Positions 36,490-44,713 of a stretch of 64,000 bases of DNA are shown piece by piece. The notes under the pieces are model-generated. The model was not told the origin of the DNA, searched no databases, and was given only the letters and a program-made list of their open reading frames with translations. The number at the start of each line of letters is the position of its first letter. Position 1 is the first letter of the stretch. The DNA lies in assembly GCF_963920925.1 (NCBI RefSeq), contig NZ_CAWUDI010000038.1:1-64000 (forward strand), given 5' to 3'. Origin of the DNA: Rivularia sp963920925 (GTDB lineage Bacteria; Cyanobacteriota; Cyanobacteriia; Cyanobacteriales; Nostocaceae). A program made the position numbers and the translations under genes.

Positions 36490-36969
36490 TTAAGAAAAGT
36501 CAGCATAACCCGGCGCACCAAATCCGTCAATAGTGGGAGTATTCGTAAACGTTATATTTGTCTCTTGATTAATTTTGCCGTGCTTCCGTAACAAAGGCTT
36601 TTCGTAGGGAATCCGATTATCAACCTTTTGTGCGTTTTCTGCTTCGGGTTGATTAGATTTCTTAAATTCTTCAGCTTCATTATCGCAACCAATCAACAAT
36701 TCTTCTGCTACTAGCTCTTGTGCAATCAAAGTTACATCACCACTTAAAGTCGGTTCATCTACGAGATAAACTTGTAGTAACTGCTGTATTGACGCTTCTA
36801 CGTTTTCCAAACTTGTTAATAGCTGCCATATTCGACTTGCTACAGAATTTAAGCTGTAATAAGATTCTGATTCCATATCTAACATAACTATCTCGCCGGT
36901 AAGTTCTTGTGCGATAATATTTTCTGGGATAGTTAACTTTTGGTTAAGAATAGAAGTTGTTTGATTCAT
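36490..36969 (-). CDS. PqqD/RRE-domain peptide with C-terminal lasso-type leader motif and variable tail (copy 2, intact)
   Basis: 159 residues, ATG at 36969. Residues 1-100 are a PqqD-like winged-helix domain: EIVMLDMESESYYSLNSVAS, RIWQLLTSLENVEASIQQLL and YLVDEPTLSGDVTLIAQELV (PqqD proteins bind RiPP leader peptides). An acidic Gln/Glu/Asn-rich linker follows. Residues 122-137 read YEKPLLRKHGKINQET, matching the lasso-leader pattern Tyr-x2-Pro-x-Leu-x3-Gly-x5-Thr. After T-N comes a 21-residue tail ending YADFS with Asp at tail position 10. The reading is that recognition domain, leader and possible core are one chain; that is inference. Its downstream neighbour is the truncated gp19-like gene. 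Nearly identical to 58071-58565. Confidence 0.8.
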   Translation of the reverse strand: MNQTTSILNQKLTIPENIIAQELTGEIVMLDMESESYYSLNSVASRIWQLLTSLENVEASIQQLLQVYLVDEPTLSGDVTLIAQELVAEELLIGCDNEAEEFKKSNQPEAENAQKVDNRIPYEKPLLRKHGKINQETNITFTNTPTIDGFGAPGYADFS

Positions 36970-37031
36970 AATTTTAGGTAATAGAGAATAGCGAGTAATA
37001 AGTTAGCAATTAATTTGTTTTTGTTTGTTTT

Positions 37032-37123
37032 AGGACTTACGCAAAGCCCCCCAAATTAGCGGGGGGTTGGGGGGATCTAAACGTTTGGAATGCCTAACCT
37101 ACTGTTGCGGTTGCGTAAATCCT
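37032..37123. repeat. 92-bp MITE with AGGACTTACGCAA ends (copy 1)
   Basis: Inverted ends AGGACTTACGCAA and TTGCGTAAATCCT enclose a G-rich hairpin-like centre. Two relatives lie at 41931 and 42070. This copy ends 4 bp from the stop of the membrane protein gene at 37128, so it may have trimmed or capped that gene. Confidence 0.75.
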
Positions 37124-37127
37124 ATGT

Positions 37128-37835
37128 TTATTTGTTTGTAACTAAATCCCCAGAACACACATTAAAAAAGGATTCTGGTGAAACCGATACATCCCGCTCT
37201 GTTACTAACAAACTCAAAATCATTACAAATTCCGATAAACTAGCCGGTAATGTTCCAAAATTATTTGTGGGAAGCCCATTGCCAAGAAAAGCAACTAGAG
37301 TACCGATAAACAACCACGGTAATTTACCTCTTGAACGAATCAAGATTCCAATACCGATAAGCACCATAAAAAAGGAGACTGCAATCGTAACAACTGGCAA
37401 AACATCTGGAGAATAATAGCGGGTAATTCCTGCAAAATATTTCGGCTCAAATGTCGAACCTACATACCTACGAATTACATCTAAAACACCAAGAGAAATA
37501 GCTAATATCCAAGATAAACGCTTTGTTACGGTTGTAGCCCAAACTGCTCCGGCGCGATTGGCTAAATCAACTCCGACAACAATCAGTAAAGGTAGAAAAA
37601 GATAGTGAATTAAAAAGCGTATCTTGTTTAAATATAATAATAAATCTCCAGGTTCTAGTAAGCTTCCAGCAAACAGAACAATGTTATCATAAGCAGTACA
37701 CACCAAAACAATTAGTGATAAAATAATCGCGAGATTATTAGATTTGCGCCACAAGCTAATTGACAAACCAATTAGTACTAATTCGGCAATGGCTAATAAT
37801 AAATGTAATTGAGGATAAATTAGAGGAATTTGCAT
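37128..37835 (-). CDS. Polytopic membrane protein of unknown function
   Basis: 235 residues with about seven hydrophobic segments, for example LHLLLAIAELVLIGLSISLW, NLAIILSLIVLVCTAYDNIV, LFLPLLIVVGVDLA and VLPVVTIAVSFFMVLIGIGI. The last 20 residues after LVTERDVSVSP are non-hydrophobic and end near a MITE. I recognise no catalytic motif. It is the third gene of a three-gene minus-strand group (secreted protein, 292-residue membrane protein, this one), separated by 48 bp from its upstream neighbour, so the three probably act together in the envelope. Confidence 0.65.
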   Translation of the reverse strand: MQIPLIYPQLHLLLAIAELVLIGLSISLWRKSNNLAIILSLIVLVCTAYDNIVLFAGSLLEPGDLLLYLNKIRFLIHYLFLPLLIVVGVDLANRAGAVWATTVTKRLSWILAISLGVLDVIRRYVGSTFEPKYFAGITRYYSPDVLPVVTIAVSFFMVLIGIGILIRSRGKLPWLFIGTLVAFLGNGLPTNNFGTLPASLSEFVMILSLLVTERDVSVSPESFFNVCSGDLVTNK

Positions 37836-37883
37836 TTTTTAGTAATTATAAAGAGTTTACTTTAAATTTCCGAAATAAGCAGA

Positions 37884-38762
37884 TTAATTACCTATCAATG
37901 ATTGCTCTTCATTTTGTTTAGCCAAAGCTTCAGCGTAAACTAACCAAGTAAAAATTGCCACCCCAGCTTCTGTGCCGCCAAGGTCATGTAAGATATGAAA
38001 TAGGGCATTATAAGTAACGTTATCCTGCCCAAATTTCTCAAGTAAAAAGACAAAACTCAGATTAACACCTACAGAGAACAAGGGAAAAAGCAAAATTTTC
38101 CAAGTTTTCAGTAACTTATAACCTCGGTAGGTCAGAACGCCAAAAACTAAAGTAAGAAGAATATATATTGGGGTTTTATAGCTTGTGTTACTCTCATGAA
38201 CATAACCTAAGTAATATAAAATAGATATACCAAGCAAGCTAACAGCAAAAAACACATTCACCAAGTTTGTGAGTGCTGTTGTTTTCTTAACTAATCCGTC
38301 AGCCCATAACGCAAATGCTGAAATTAGAAAGAAATAGAACATGAAATTTAACATCGTAAACCCGTTTTCGTAATACCAGCATTGGGTTACGTGCCAACCA
38401 ATTTCCGCAGCAATTGCAACCATTATAAAAGATAGTCCCAATTGGGAAGCAAAAATGGCTTTTGATGACCATTTTAAAATAATCAGACTTTTATAAAAAA
38501 CCCTCATTGCTAAAGGAATGAGAGCAAATGTCAGAATATGAGTAGCAATAAGTCCAAACTTCCAGCCACCAGAAATACAAGTTTGGGAAGAAGTAGAAGA
38601 TATATTAATTAAACCAGGTAGTTTTGCAAGAATATAAGCAAAACCAGAGAGCGCAATAATAAAGCAAGCTGCAACGACTATTAAATTTGGAGTGAATATC
38701 CTATCCTTTAAACTAGTCTCTGAGTCTTTCGCTTCTATGTTGCGTTGTTCGAGAATTTGCAT
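37884..38762 (-). CDS. Polytopic membrane protein of unknown function
   Basis: 292 residues. About eight membrane segments, for example NLIVVAACFIIALSGFAYIL, FGLIATHILTFALIPLAMRV, MLNFMFYFFLISAFALWADG and ILYYLGYVHES. Two His-containing segments stand out (THILTF, and EIGWHVTQCWY with FHILHDLGGTEAG near the C-terminus), a spacing that could bind metal or haem, but this is only suggestive. The N-terminal 28 residues are cytoplasmic and charged. It belongs to the same three-gene group as 37128 and 38939. Family not recognised. Confidence 0.65.
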   Translation of the reverse strand: MQILEQRNIEAKDSETSLKDRIFTPNLIVVAACFIIALSGFAYILAKLPGLINISSTSSQTCISGGWKFGLIATHILTFALIPLAMRVFYKSLIILKWSSKAIFASQLGLSFIMVAIAAEIGWHVTQCWYYENGFTMLNFMFYFFLISAFALWADGLVKKTTALTNLVNVFFAVSLLGISILYYLGYVHESNTSYKTPIYILLTLVFGVLTYRGYKLLKTWKILLFPLFSVGVNLSFVFLLEKFGQDNVTYNALFHILHDLGGTEAGVAIFTWLVYAEALAKQNEEQSLIGN

Positions 38763-38938
38763 TTGATTCGTTTTATATGTTTAACGTTGAGCTTTAATAT
38801 TTAATTCAAATCTTGAAAATCAGAACTGTATTCCAAGCACAGATTTAGGGTTGAAGTAACTTGAAGAGAAAATAACCCAACTGAACTTGGAATAACAGCG
38901 TACATCATTAAATGATGCTTTTGGTTTATGATGCCAAA

Positions 38939-39370
38939 TTAACTTTTTAAATCTACGCTCAATATGACCTTAGAGTTAGGATCAAAACCACTACCCATTG
39001 CCATGTAGCTTGTCTCTCCTGGTTCTAAAACAGCAGGTCCACCACATGATTGAATCAAGTCAGTACCATCTTTTACTTTTAAGCCAGAACAGCCAAATTC
39101 GCGTTTTCCGTTTGGTCCAGTGATGACAATTGCGTCTATAGTTCCAGTCTCGTTAGCAGGTTCTAAAGCAACCACGGCAGAACGGATTGTTTCTTGATGA
39201 TTGATGTGTTGAACTGGGTTAACCTTAAAACTTCCTCCTTGAATGGGAATACTTTTCAAAACACCCATGTTTGCATCAGCCATTGCAGCTGGAGCGAACA
39301 ACCCAAGTATTAATACTGCACAAATAGCCAAAATCTTTACAGAACTCATGAGCTTCTTAAGTGTACTCAT
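38939..39370 (-). CDS. Exported protein of unknown function
   Basis: 143 residues from ATG 39370. The N-terminus KKLMSSVKILAICAVLILGL then FAPAAMADA is a clear Sec signal peptide with an A-M-A cleavage site. The mature part begins NMGVLKSIPIQGGSFKVN and has two Cys (FGCSGLKV and IQSCGGPAV) that could form a disulfide, plus PANETGTIDAIVITGPNG typical of a beta-sandwich. It probably sits in the periplasm. It heads the group with the two membrane proteins at 37884 and 37128, though 176 bp separate it from the next gene. A MITE (39471) lies upstream. Confidence 0.7.
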   Translation of the reverse strand: MSTLKKLMSSVKILAICAVLILGLFAPAAMADANMGVLKSIPIQGGSFKVNPVQHINHQETIRSAVVALEPANETGTIDAIVITGPNGKREFGCSGLKVKDGTDLIQSCGGPAVLEPGETSYMAMGSGFDPNSKVILSVDLKS

Positions 39371-39470
39371 ATCAGACTCCAAAAATTAATTTACTACTGT
39401 GATGTTAACAACTGTATGCCATGAAACAACATCCGTAAAAACTCGTATATTAGATAAACACTTCAATATT

Positions 39471-39651
39471 GTTGCATCTTGCACCCCGAACTCAACAACC
39501 GCCTTGGAATAAATTCCCAGGCTCATAAACAAAGTCTGATAAATCAGACTGAGCAAGGCTTTTAGTGCGTTTTAACGTACTTTGTATATTAGCCTTGAAA
39601 TTGATTTTAAGGCGGGTATTTGGGCTTAACGACAATGGTGCAAGAAATTAA
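39471..39651. mobile_element. 181-bp MITE related to the IS at 9448 (degenerate ends)
   Basis: Left end GTTGCATCTTGCACC keeps 12 of 15 positions of the IS terminus. The right end has GGTGCAAGA followed by divergent bases. The interior (CTTGGAATAAATTCCCAGGC, and a later block with GTGCGTTTTAACGTAC) is very close to the MITE at 63117. No target duplication is visible, which fits an older insertion. Confidence 0.75.
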
Positions 39652-39758
39652 TAAATATACATAAATTATCAAAAAATTTTTGACGATACTTTTTTTATCA
39701 TGCAAAATATGAAATGTTTGATTTCCCCAATTCCCCATTCCCTATATTCTTAAAAATT

Positions 39759-40293
39759 ATGAACTCAACAACCTCTATTCTTAACCAAAAACTATCCATC
39801 TCAGTAAATGCTCTTTCCCAAGAAGTTAACGGGGAAATAGTTATATTACATTTCGAGTCGGAATCTTACTACACTGCATTATGCTGTAGGAACAAAGTTT
39901 TGGCAGTTGTTTACTGATTTAGACAGCGTGGAGATGGTAATACAGCAGTTACTTCAAATTTATCTAGTGGATGAAACTCCTTTGCATCATGATGTAACTA
40001 AGTTTGTTGAGGAATTAGTAGAAAAAGAGTTGTTGATTAGTTGTGATAGTGTCATAACCAAATCACAACATCAGCAATCAATCTCAAAAACCGAGGAACT
40101 AACTATGGCTGACGAAGCCAAAGAGAAAAACGAATCCCAAGAAGAAAACCAATCTGAAAAAGTGGATAATCGCCTTCCCTATTCGCCACCTACATTAAGG
40201 AAGCATGGCAAAATCAATAATGCAACGAATACTGTATTTGTTCCGGGAAATTTCGATGCTTTTGACCCATTTATCCTTGCCGATTTTAGCTAA
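39759..40293 (+). pseudogene. PqqD/RRE-lasso-leader-like peptide (copy 3), frameshifted in the PqqD domain
   Basis: ATG at 39759: SILNQKLSISVNALSQEVNG then EIVILHFESESYYT, after which one extra base (about 39874-39890) throws the frame into a stop. The restored frame reads AVGTKFWQLFTDLDSVEMVI, YLVDETPLHHDVTKFVEELV, a longer acidic linker (EEKNESQEENQSEK type) and YSPPTLRKHGKINNAT, again the Tyr, Pro, Leu, Gly, Thr pattern. The 20-residue tail after T-N ends ILADFS and has Asp at tail positions 9 and 12. The same frameshift in the same place occurs in copy 4 (49047), so it was inherited by duplication or is recoded. The C-terminal part alone (39907-40293) remains open. Confidence 0.75.
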
Positions 40294-40348
40294 TTACAGG
40301 TTTACTTTGCGAAGCACCTAAATCGAGTAATTAGGAAACAGTTAATAG

Positions 40349-40413
40349 GGTGCGTAACGGCTACGATAAATGACTAATCATAACGAAAATTGTCAATTTT
40401 GCCGTCACGCACC
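40349..40413. repeat. 65-bp palindromic repeat with GGTGCGTGACGGC-type ends (copy 2)
   Basis: The ends are GGTGCGTAACGGC and GCCGTCACGCACC. It is homologous to 18889-18953, in inverse orientation, and to 49630-49694. It lies just after the peptide copy at 39759, as the third copy lies just after peptide copy 4, so it may have been duplicated together with it. Confidence 0.8.
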
Positions 40414-40463
40414 ATTTTCAGAAAGCTTTATAAGCTAATAGCGAGCAAATGATTATATGCAAA

Positions 40464-41855
40464 TTAAATAATCCCTTGACTCCAGAGAAAATATCCCAAT
40501 CCCGCTAAACCCATCACAGATAAAACAGCTATCAAAATCAGCTTTATGTTCAAAGCTTTTTTAGGTAACTTATCTACCACTTTGATTGTCTTGAGAGGGA
40601 ATTTATCTAACAATTCCGAAGCTTTGACTGACTCTTTGATAACTAAATCCAATCCAGACCAAATATATTCATGATTGTAAGCATTTTCTCCATGCTTCAC
40701 ACCACCAAACTTCTTAAACAAAGCATCGCTGAAATAAGTAGTATCAGTCACCGCTTGATTGTGAAATGCCGATAAATTCTCTTGTTTATCCGACAGTGAG
40801 AAATATATTTTCTTGTCGGCAGAAGCTATATAGTCAAAGTTGGATTTTTTGCGACAGAATCCAGGTTTATCCCAAGCTGCGGGTTTAACTAATTTATCAT
40901 TATCACCATGCAAAATTGCTACAGGAACATCGATATCAAGTCCAGTTTTTTTAATATCAATTGCTCGCCGAATTAAACGAGAATTCAATAGTTGTAAAAC
41001 CAAAGTAACTGTTTTAGGAATACCTGAAATTGTATTTGGTGCGGGGTCAGCAACGAGAATTTGTTGCGGATAAAATTTCTTGTTTAATTGAGTATTATCT
41101 TGTTTAAGATAGGAAATCCAGCTTAATGCTAGTAAACCTCCCAGAGAATGACCAAAAAGATAAAAATCTGTTTCTGCTTCGGCTAATTGTGAATCATTTT
41201 GACATAGCATCTCCCATGCATTGTCTGTAGTTTTAATTGCATTATCAATCCATGTTGATGGACTTTGAAACAAACTATATCTAACAGTCCGAATAAGTTT
41301 GATTAAATGCTTTCCATATCTATGGTCAACAAAATAATAAGTTACCGATATCAGCCCAATAATTAGAGAAATTGCTAGAAATAACCTGACTTTGAATGCT
41401 GCAACAATAATCTTTCTTAAAACCGATCTTAGCCTTCCTTTAGAAATATGCTTAGATGTATCTCGAATAAATTTGATAACTTCGGACCAATTTACTAATT
41501 CTGTTTGCTTCTTATCCGATATATTTTCGTCACTATCTGGGTTGTCTGGGTAGTTACTTTTTTGAAATCCAGGAAATAATACATAATAACCTTTTTCTAC
41601 GAGTTCTTCTAAATGTTGTTCGTAGAATTTTGGCATACATAAAGCAAAGCCATGCATATAAATTACAGCTTTGGTTTTTCCTTTTTCGTCACGATATGGA
41701 TGGTTTGGAACGTATACCTGAATAAAGTTACTATTAATATGGCTACCCGATTGATATACTTTGTAATTCGGCTTTTCTTCGCATTCCCATCCTCTATTTT
41801 TTAATAAATCATCCTGTTGGGGAATATCTATTTTGAGAGGCATAGATTTGACCAT
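40464..41855 (-). CDS. Membrane-anchored alpha/beta hydrolase
   Basis: 463 residues, ATG at 41855. KAVIYMHGFALCMPKFYEQH (HG oxyanion segment) and LVEKGYYVLFPGFQKSN open an alpha/beta-hydrolase fold; FYLFGHSLGGLLALSWISYL holds the nucleophile elbow (G-H-S-L-G-G, Ser near 232). VAILHGDNDKLVKP supplies the acid and a late NAYNHEYIW the likely His. Residues about 152-172 (FLAISLIIGLISVTYYFVD) and the last 20 (LIAVLSVMGLAGLGYFLWSQ) are membrane segments. Probably a lipase or esterase facing the membrane surface; substrate unknown. It stands alone. Confidence 0.8.
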   Translation of the reverse strand: MVKSMPLKIDIPQQDDLLKNRGWECEEKPNYKVYQSGSHINSNFIQVYVPNHPYRDEKGKTKAVIYMHGFALCMPKFYEQHLEELVEKGYYVLFPGFQKSNYPDNPDSDENISDKKQTELVNWSEVIKFIRDTSKHISKGRLRSVLRKIIVAAFKVRLFLAISLIIGLISVTYYFVDHRYGKHLIKLIRTVRYSLFQSPSTWIDNAIKTTDNAWEMLCQNDSQLAEAETDFYLFGHSLGGLLALSWISYLKQDNTQLNKKFYPQQILVADPAPNTISGIPKTVTLVLQLLNSRLIRRAIDIKKTGLDIDVPVAILHGDNDKLVKPAAWDKPGFCRKKSNFDYIASADKKIYFSLSDKQENLSAFHNQAVTDTTYFSDALFKKFGGVKHGENAYNHEYIWSGLDLVIKESVKASELLDKFPLKTIKVVDKLPKKALNIKLILIAVLSVMGLAGLGYFLWSQGII

Positions 41856-41930
41856 GATTTTATTCTCCTTTTAAATGCAATTATGGAATTTATTGAAACA
41901 AGATATTTTGATGCGATATGAGTTGATATT

Positions 41931-42057
41931 AGGACTTACGCAAAAGTAACCTGATTTTGTCATTACGAGCGGCAGCGAAGTAATCGCTAAAATGGCTGAG
42001 ATTGCTTCCCTGCACTACGTTTCGGTCGCAATGACAATTGTGGTTTGCGTAAGTCCT
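41931..42057. repeat. 127-bp MITE with AGGACTTACGCAA ends (copy 2)
   Basis: The ends are AGGACTTACGCAA at 41931 and TTTGCGTAAGTCCT closing at 42057. The interior contains TCATTACGAGCGGCAGCGAA and ends near GGTCGCAATGACAA, a second inverted pair common in cyanobacterial repeats. Another copy follows 12 bp later. Confidence 0.75.
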
Positions 42058-42069
42058 GGAGTTGATATT

Positions 42070-42160
42070 AGAACTTACGCAAAGCCCCACTTTTTAAGGG
42101 GGGTTGGGGGGATCTCAGAGTTGGGAATGCCTACTTTTTGGTTGCGGTTGCGTAAGTCCT
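42070..42160. repeat. 91-bp MITE with AGAACTTACGCAA ends (copy 3)
   Basis: The ends are AGAACTTACGCAA and TTGCGTAAGTCCT. The interior matches 37032-37123 (GGGGGGATCT followed by TTGGAATGCCTA-type sequence). It lies upstream of the SLOG gene and could contribute promoter elements; no direct evidence of that. Confidence 0.75.
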
Positions 42161-42407
42161 GGATATATCTAGAATGCTGTTTCAATTAATCGTTACTTTT
42201 TGAAGTTAAATCATGACTATCTCATATCACCACAGTGGAAATGCTTGAAATCAGCATTCTCTGATTTAAGTAATAATACTGCACTTAGTTGTAAAAAAAA
42301 ATGATTTAAACTTGATACAGGATACATCTGATATATTGTTTCATTGAAGCCGATCTAAATGTTTTCTGATGATTTCTCCATCCGCACTTGAACAGTAATA
42401 TACTCAC

Positions 42408-43139
42408 ATGGAAAAACCCTTTAGGCTAGCCATGTCAAATGGACTAACGGCACCTGCGATTCGAGTTGAGTCGGACAAAGACTTATCCAACGCTATGGTG
42501 GAACTAGGTTTTGACAATCCGCGTCCCATCCTCGTAATTTTGGGTGGTGCGGCAAAGATGAGCGAAACCGATTTAAGCCGTTTGCGATCGCTATTTGTCA
42601 ATGTGCTGGCTCCGCTAGTTGCAGAACTAGGAGCGTCTGTTGTAGATGGTGGTACTGATTTTGGGGTAATGCAGATGATTGGCCAAGCTCGTGCCCAGAT
42701 ATCGGCACAATTTGACTTAATCGGTGTAACTCCAGTGGGAAAAGTAGCTCTTCCCAATCAACCCATCCCAGAAGAAGTATCAGCATTGGAACCAAACCAC
42801 AGTCATTTTGTGTTAATTCCTGGCTCTGACTGGGGTGATGAATCACCTTGGTTGGCTAATGTGGCTACCGCAATAGCCAAGGGAGCGCCATCAGTAGCAG
42901 TTTTAGTTAACGGTGGAGAAATTTCCAGGAAAGATGTATCGGAAAGCCATAAAGCGAATCGAACCGTGCTGGCTGTGCCTGGTAGTGGACGATTAGCTGA
43001 TACACTGAGTGCTACGCTACGTGGGGAAAATACTGATGAGGGTGCGAAGGAATTAGTTGCTTCTGGCTTGGTGCAAATACTCGACTTCAAAGAGAGTTTT
43101 GATAGTCTGACTCATTTGATTAAATCATATTTGGGTTAA
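42408..43139 (+). CDS. SLOG-superfamily protein of the LSDAT (TRPM-like, prokaryotic) type
   Basis: 243 residues, ATG at 42408. RPILVILGGAAKMSETDLSR (first Rossmann-like strand with GG), ELGASVVDGGTDFGVMQMIG (nucleotide-binding G-G-T motif) and VAVLVNGGEISRKDV with VLAVPGSGRLADTLS are the features of LSDAT_prok proteins, homologous to the nucleotide-sensing domain of TRPM channels. SLOG domains bind or process nucleotide-derived ligands such as cyclic ADP-ribose species. It is followed on the same strand by a patatin phospholipase and a triple TIR-WD40 protein. This suggests that it is the sensor or ligand-processing part of a conflict system, which is inference. Confidence 0.85.
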   Translation: MEKPFRLAMSNGLTAPAIRVESDKDLSNAMVELGFDNPRPILVILGGAAKMSETDLSRLRSLFVNVLAPLVAELGASVVDGGTDFGVMQMIGQARAQISAQFDLIGVTPVGKVALPNQPIPEEVSALEPNHSHFVLIPGSDWGDESPWLANVATAIAKGAPSVAVLVNGGEISRKDVSESHKANRTVLAVPGSGRLADTLSATLRGENTDEGAKELVASGLVQILDFKESFDSLTHLIKSYLG

Positions 43140-43555
43140 GGGGGAATCGGGGATTGGGCATCGGGCATTGGGCATCGGGCATGGGGCATTCTTGTTCCCA
43201 GTCTCAGGCTGGGAATATAGTTAAAAAACGTGTTGTTGTTCTAGATAATGCCCTCTCCCCCTTCCCGTCTCCCAAGCTTGGGAGAGGGGTGCCCGTAAGG
43301 GCGGGGTGAGGGAAAGTAGTATGAACAAAAACCGAGAAATTCTATCAAAGTCAACAGCTTAGGCAGAGCCTCTTAAAGTTCGTTCTCAGCCTGAGACTGG
43401 GAACCAGTTATTTTTTCATCTTTAAAGCAATCCAACCCATAGCTGCACATACACGTACAAAGCCGCAACCATAAACATTCTACCCAATGCCCAATGCCCA
43501 ATCCCCCATTCCCTTTTCATTCAAAAACAATCTAGAAAACCAAAAGGAATTGAAT
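43140..43555. other. Repeat-rich spacer between the SLOG and patatin genes
   Basis: The spacer holds a tandem GGGCATC/T-type heptad array (43156-43190) and an inverted pair GTTCCCAGTCTCAGGCTGGG (43191-43210) and CTCAGCCTGAGACTGGGAAC (about 43385-43404) that frames about 215 bp. Between them is a hairpin of the type CTCCCAAGCTTGGGAG (43269-43284). A second heptad array (CAATGCC) precedes the patatin gene. AAAGGAAT, 8-10 bases before ATG 43556, is a good ribosome-binding site and decides that start. No gene seen. Confidence 0.6.
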
Positions 43556-44713
43556 ATGTCTATATATGATAAAGCGAACAAGAAAAATCCACCCTATAAA
43601 CTTTTAGCTCTTGATGGTGGTGGTATTCGAGGGATGATTTCTCTTGAGGTTTTGGCTGAAATTGAAGCGACTTTACGATCAAGTTTGGGTGCTGACAAGA
43701 ATTTTGTCCTAGCCGATTACTTTGATTATGTTGCGGGTACGAGTACTGGTGCAATTATTGCAACTTGTATTTCCTGGGGTATGTCTGTAGCAGAAATTAA
43801 AAAGTTCTACCAAGAAAGTGGCGAGAAGATGTTTGATAAAGCATTTATTCTCAACATTACTCGCACGATGCGCTACAAGTATGGAGATGAAAATCTGGCA
43901 GCCCAACTCAAAGAAGTATTTGGAGAAGATACTACCTTCGGTAGCAAGGATTTGAAAACTCTGCTGATGGTGGTAATGCGTAATGTTAGCACAGATTCAC
44001 CTTGGCCTCTTTCTAATAATCCCCATGCCAAGTACAACAATCCAGAACAGCCTGACTCTAACTTGAATCTTCCCCTTTGGCAATTAGTTAGAGCTAGTAC
44101 AGCCGCTCCCACCTTCTTTCCACCAGAACAAGTTCAGTTGGGTAACAATAAGTTTATCTTTGTTGACGGTGCTATAACTCCCTATAATAATCCAGCTTTC
44201 CAACTGTTCCTGATGGCAACTCTTGAACCATACAACCTCAAGTGGCCCGCAGGTGAGGACAAAATGCTGTTGGTGTCGGTTGGTACTGGTACAACTCCTC
44301 ATATCGATCCGGAATTAAAAGCCTCTCAAATGAACACTTTATACAATGCCCAGAATATTCCTGCCGCACTTATGCTTGCTAGTCAACACGAACAGGATTT
44401 TCTGTGTCGTATTTTCGGTAAGTGTTTATTAGGGGATGCAATTGATGGAGAGGTGGGCGATCTACTGGAAAGCAAAGGACCTCTAGATTCAAAGCTATTC
44501 ACCTACTTACGCTACGATGTTGAACTCACTCGTAAGGGATTGGATAAATTAGGTGGATTGGAACATATAAATGTGGAGGATGTCCAGGAAATGGATTCAG
44601 TCAAACATATGCGTCAATTAACGGACATCGGAAGGGCGATCGCCAAAAAAGTAAAGCCGCAGCATTTTGAAAATTTTGTGGAGTCACCAGCTTCTTTAAC
44701 TACAGTTGGTTAG
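43556..44713 (+). CDS. Patatin-like phospholipase
   Basis: 385 residues from ATG 43556. YKLLALDGGGIRGMISLEVL is the glycine-rich oxyanion loop. YFDYVAGTSTGAIIATCISW holds the catalytic Ser in G-T-S-T-G, and NKFIFVDGAITPYNNPAFQL the D-G-A with the catalytic Asp, so the Ser-Asp dyad is complete. The C-terminal 100 residues are helical. Patatins hydrolyse membrane phospholipids; CapV-type members are defence effectors switched on by cyclic nucleotides. Position between a SLOG protein and a TIR-WD40 protein favours such a role here, but no regulation is proven. No signal peptide, so it is cytoplasmic or at the inner face of the membrane. Confidence 0.88.
   Translation: MSIYDKANKKNPPYKLLALDGGGIRGMISLEVLAEIEATLRSSLGADKNFVLADYFDYVAGTSTGAIIATCISWGMSVAEIKKFYQESGEKMFDKAFILNITRTMRYKYGDENLAAQLKEVFGEDTTFGSKDLKTLLMVVMRNVSTDSPWPLSNNPHAKYNNPEQPDSNLNLPLWQLVRASTAAPTFFPPEQVQLGNNKFIFVDGAITPYNNPAFQLFLMATLEPYNLKWPAGEDKMLLVSVGTGTTPHIDPELKASQMNTLYNAQNIPAALMLASQHEQDFLCRIFGKCLLGDAIDGEVGDLLESKGPLDSKLFTYLRYDVELTRKGLDKLGGLEHINVEDVQEMDSVKHMRQLTDIGRAIAKKVKPQHFENFVESPASLTTVG

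Noticed and set aside
36490..36969. PQQ biosynthesis (PqqD)
   Set aside because: No PqqA, PqqB, PqqC or PqqE is near, and the protein has an extra linker, motif and tail not found in PqqD.
43153..43190. Possible CRISPR-like array in the GGGCATC/T repeats
   Set aside because: The units are contiguous 7-base repeats without spacers, as in STRR arrays of cyanobacteria; the same holds for 18344, 53278 and the CCCTATT tracts.
42408..44713. CBASS operon
   Set aside because: No nucleotidyltransferase (CD-NTase) or Cap2/Cap3 gene lies beside the patatin; the partner domains are SLOG and TIR instead.
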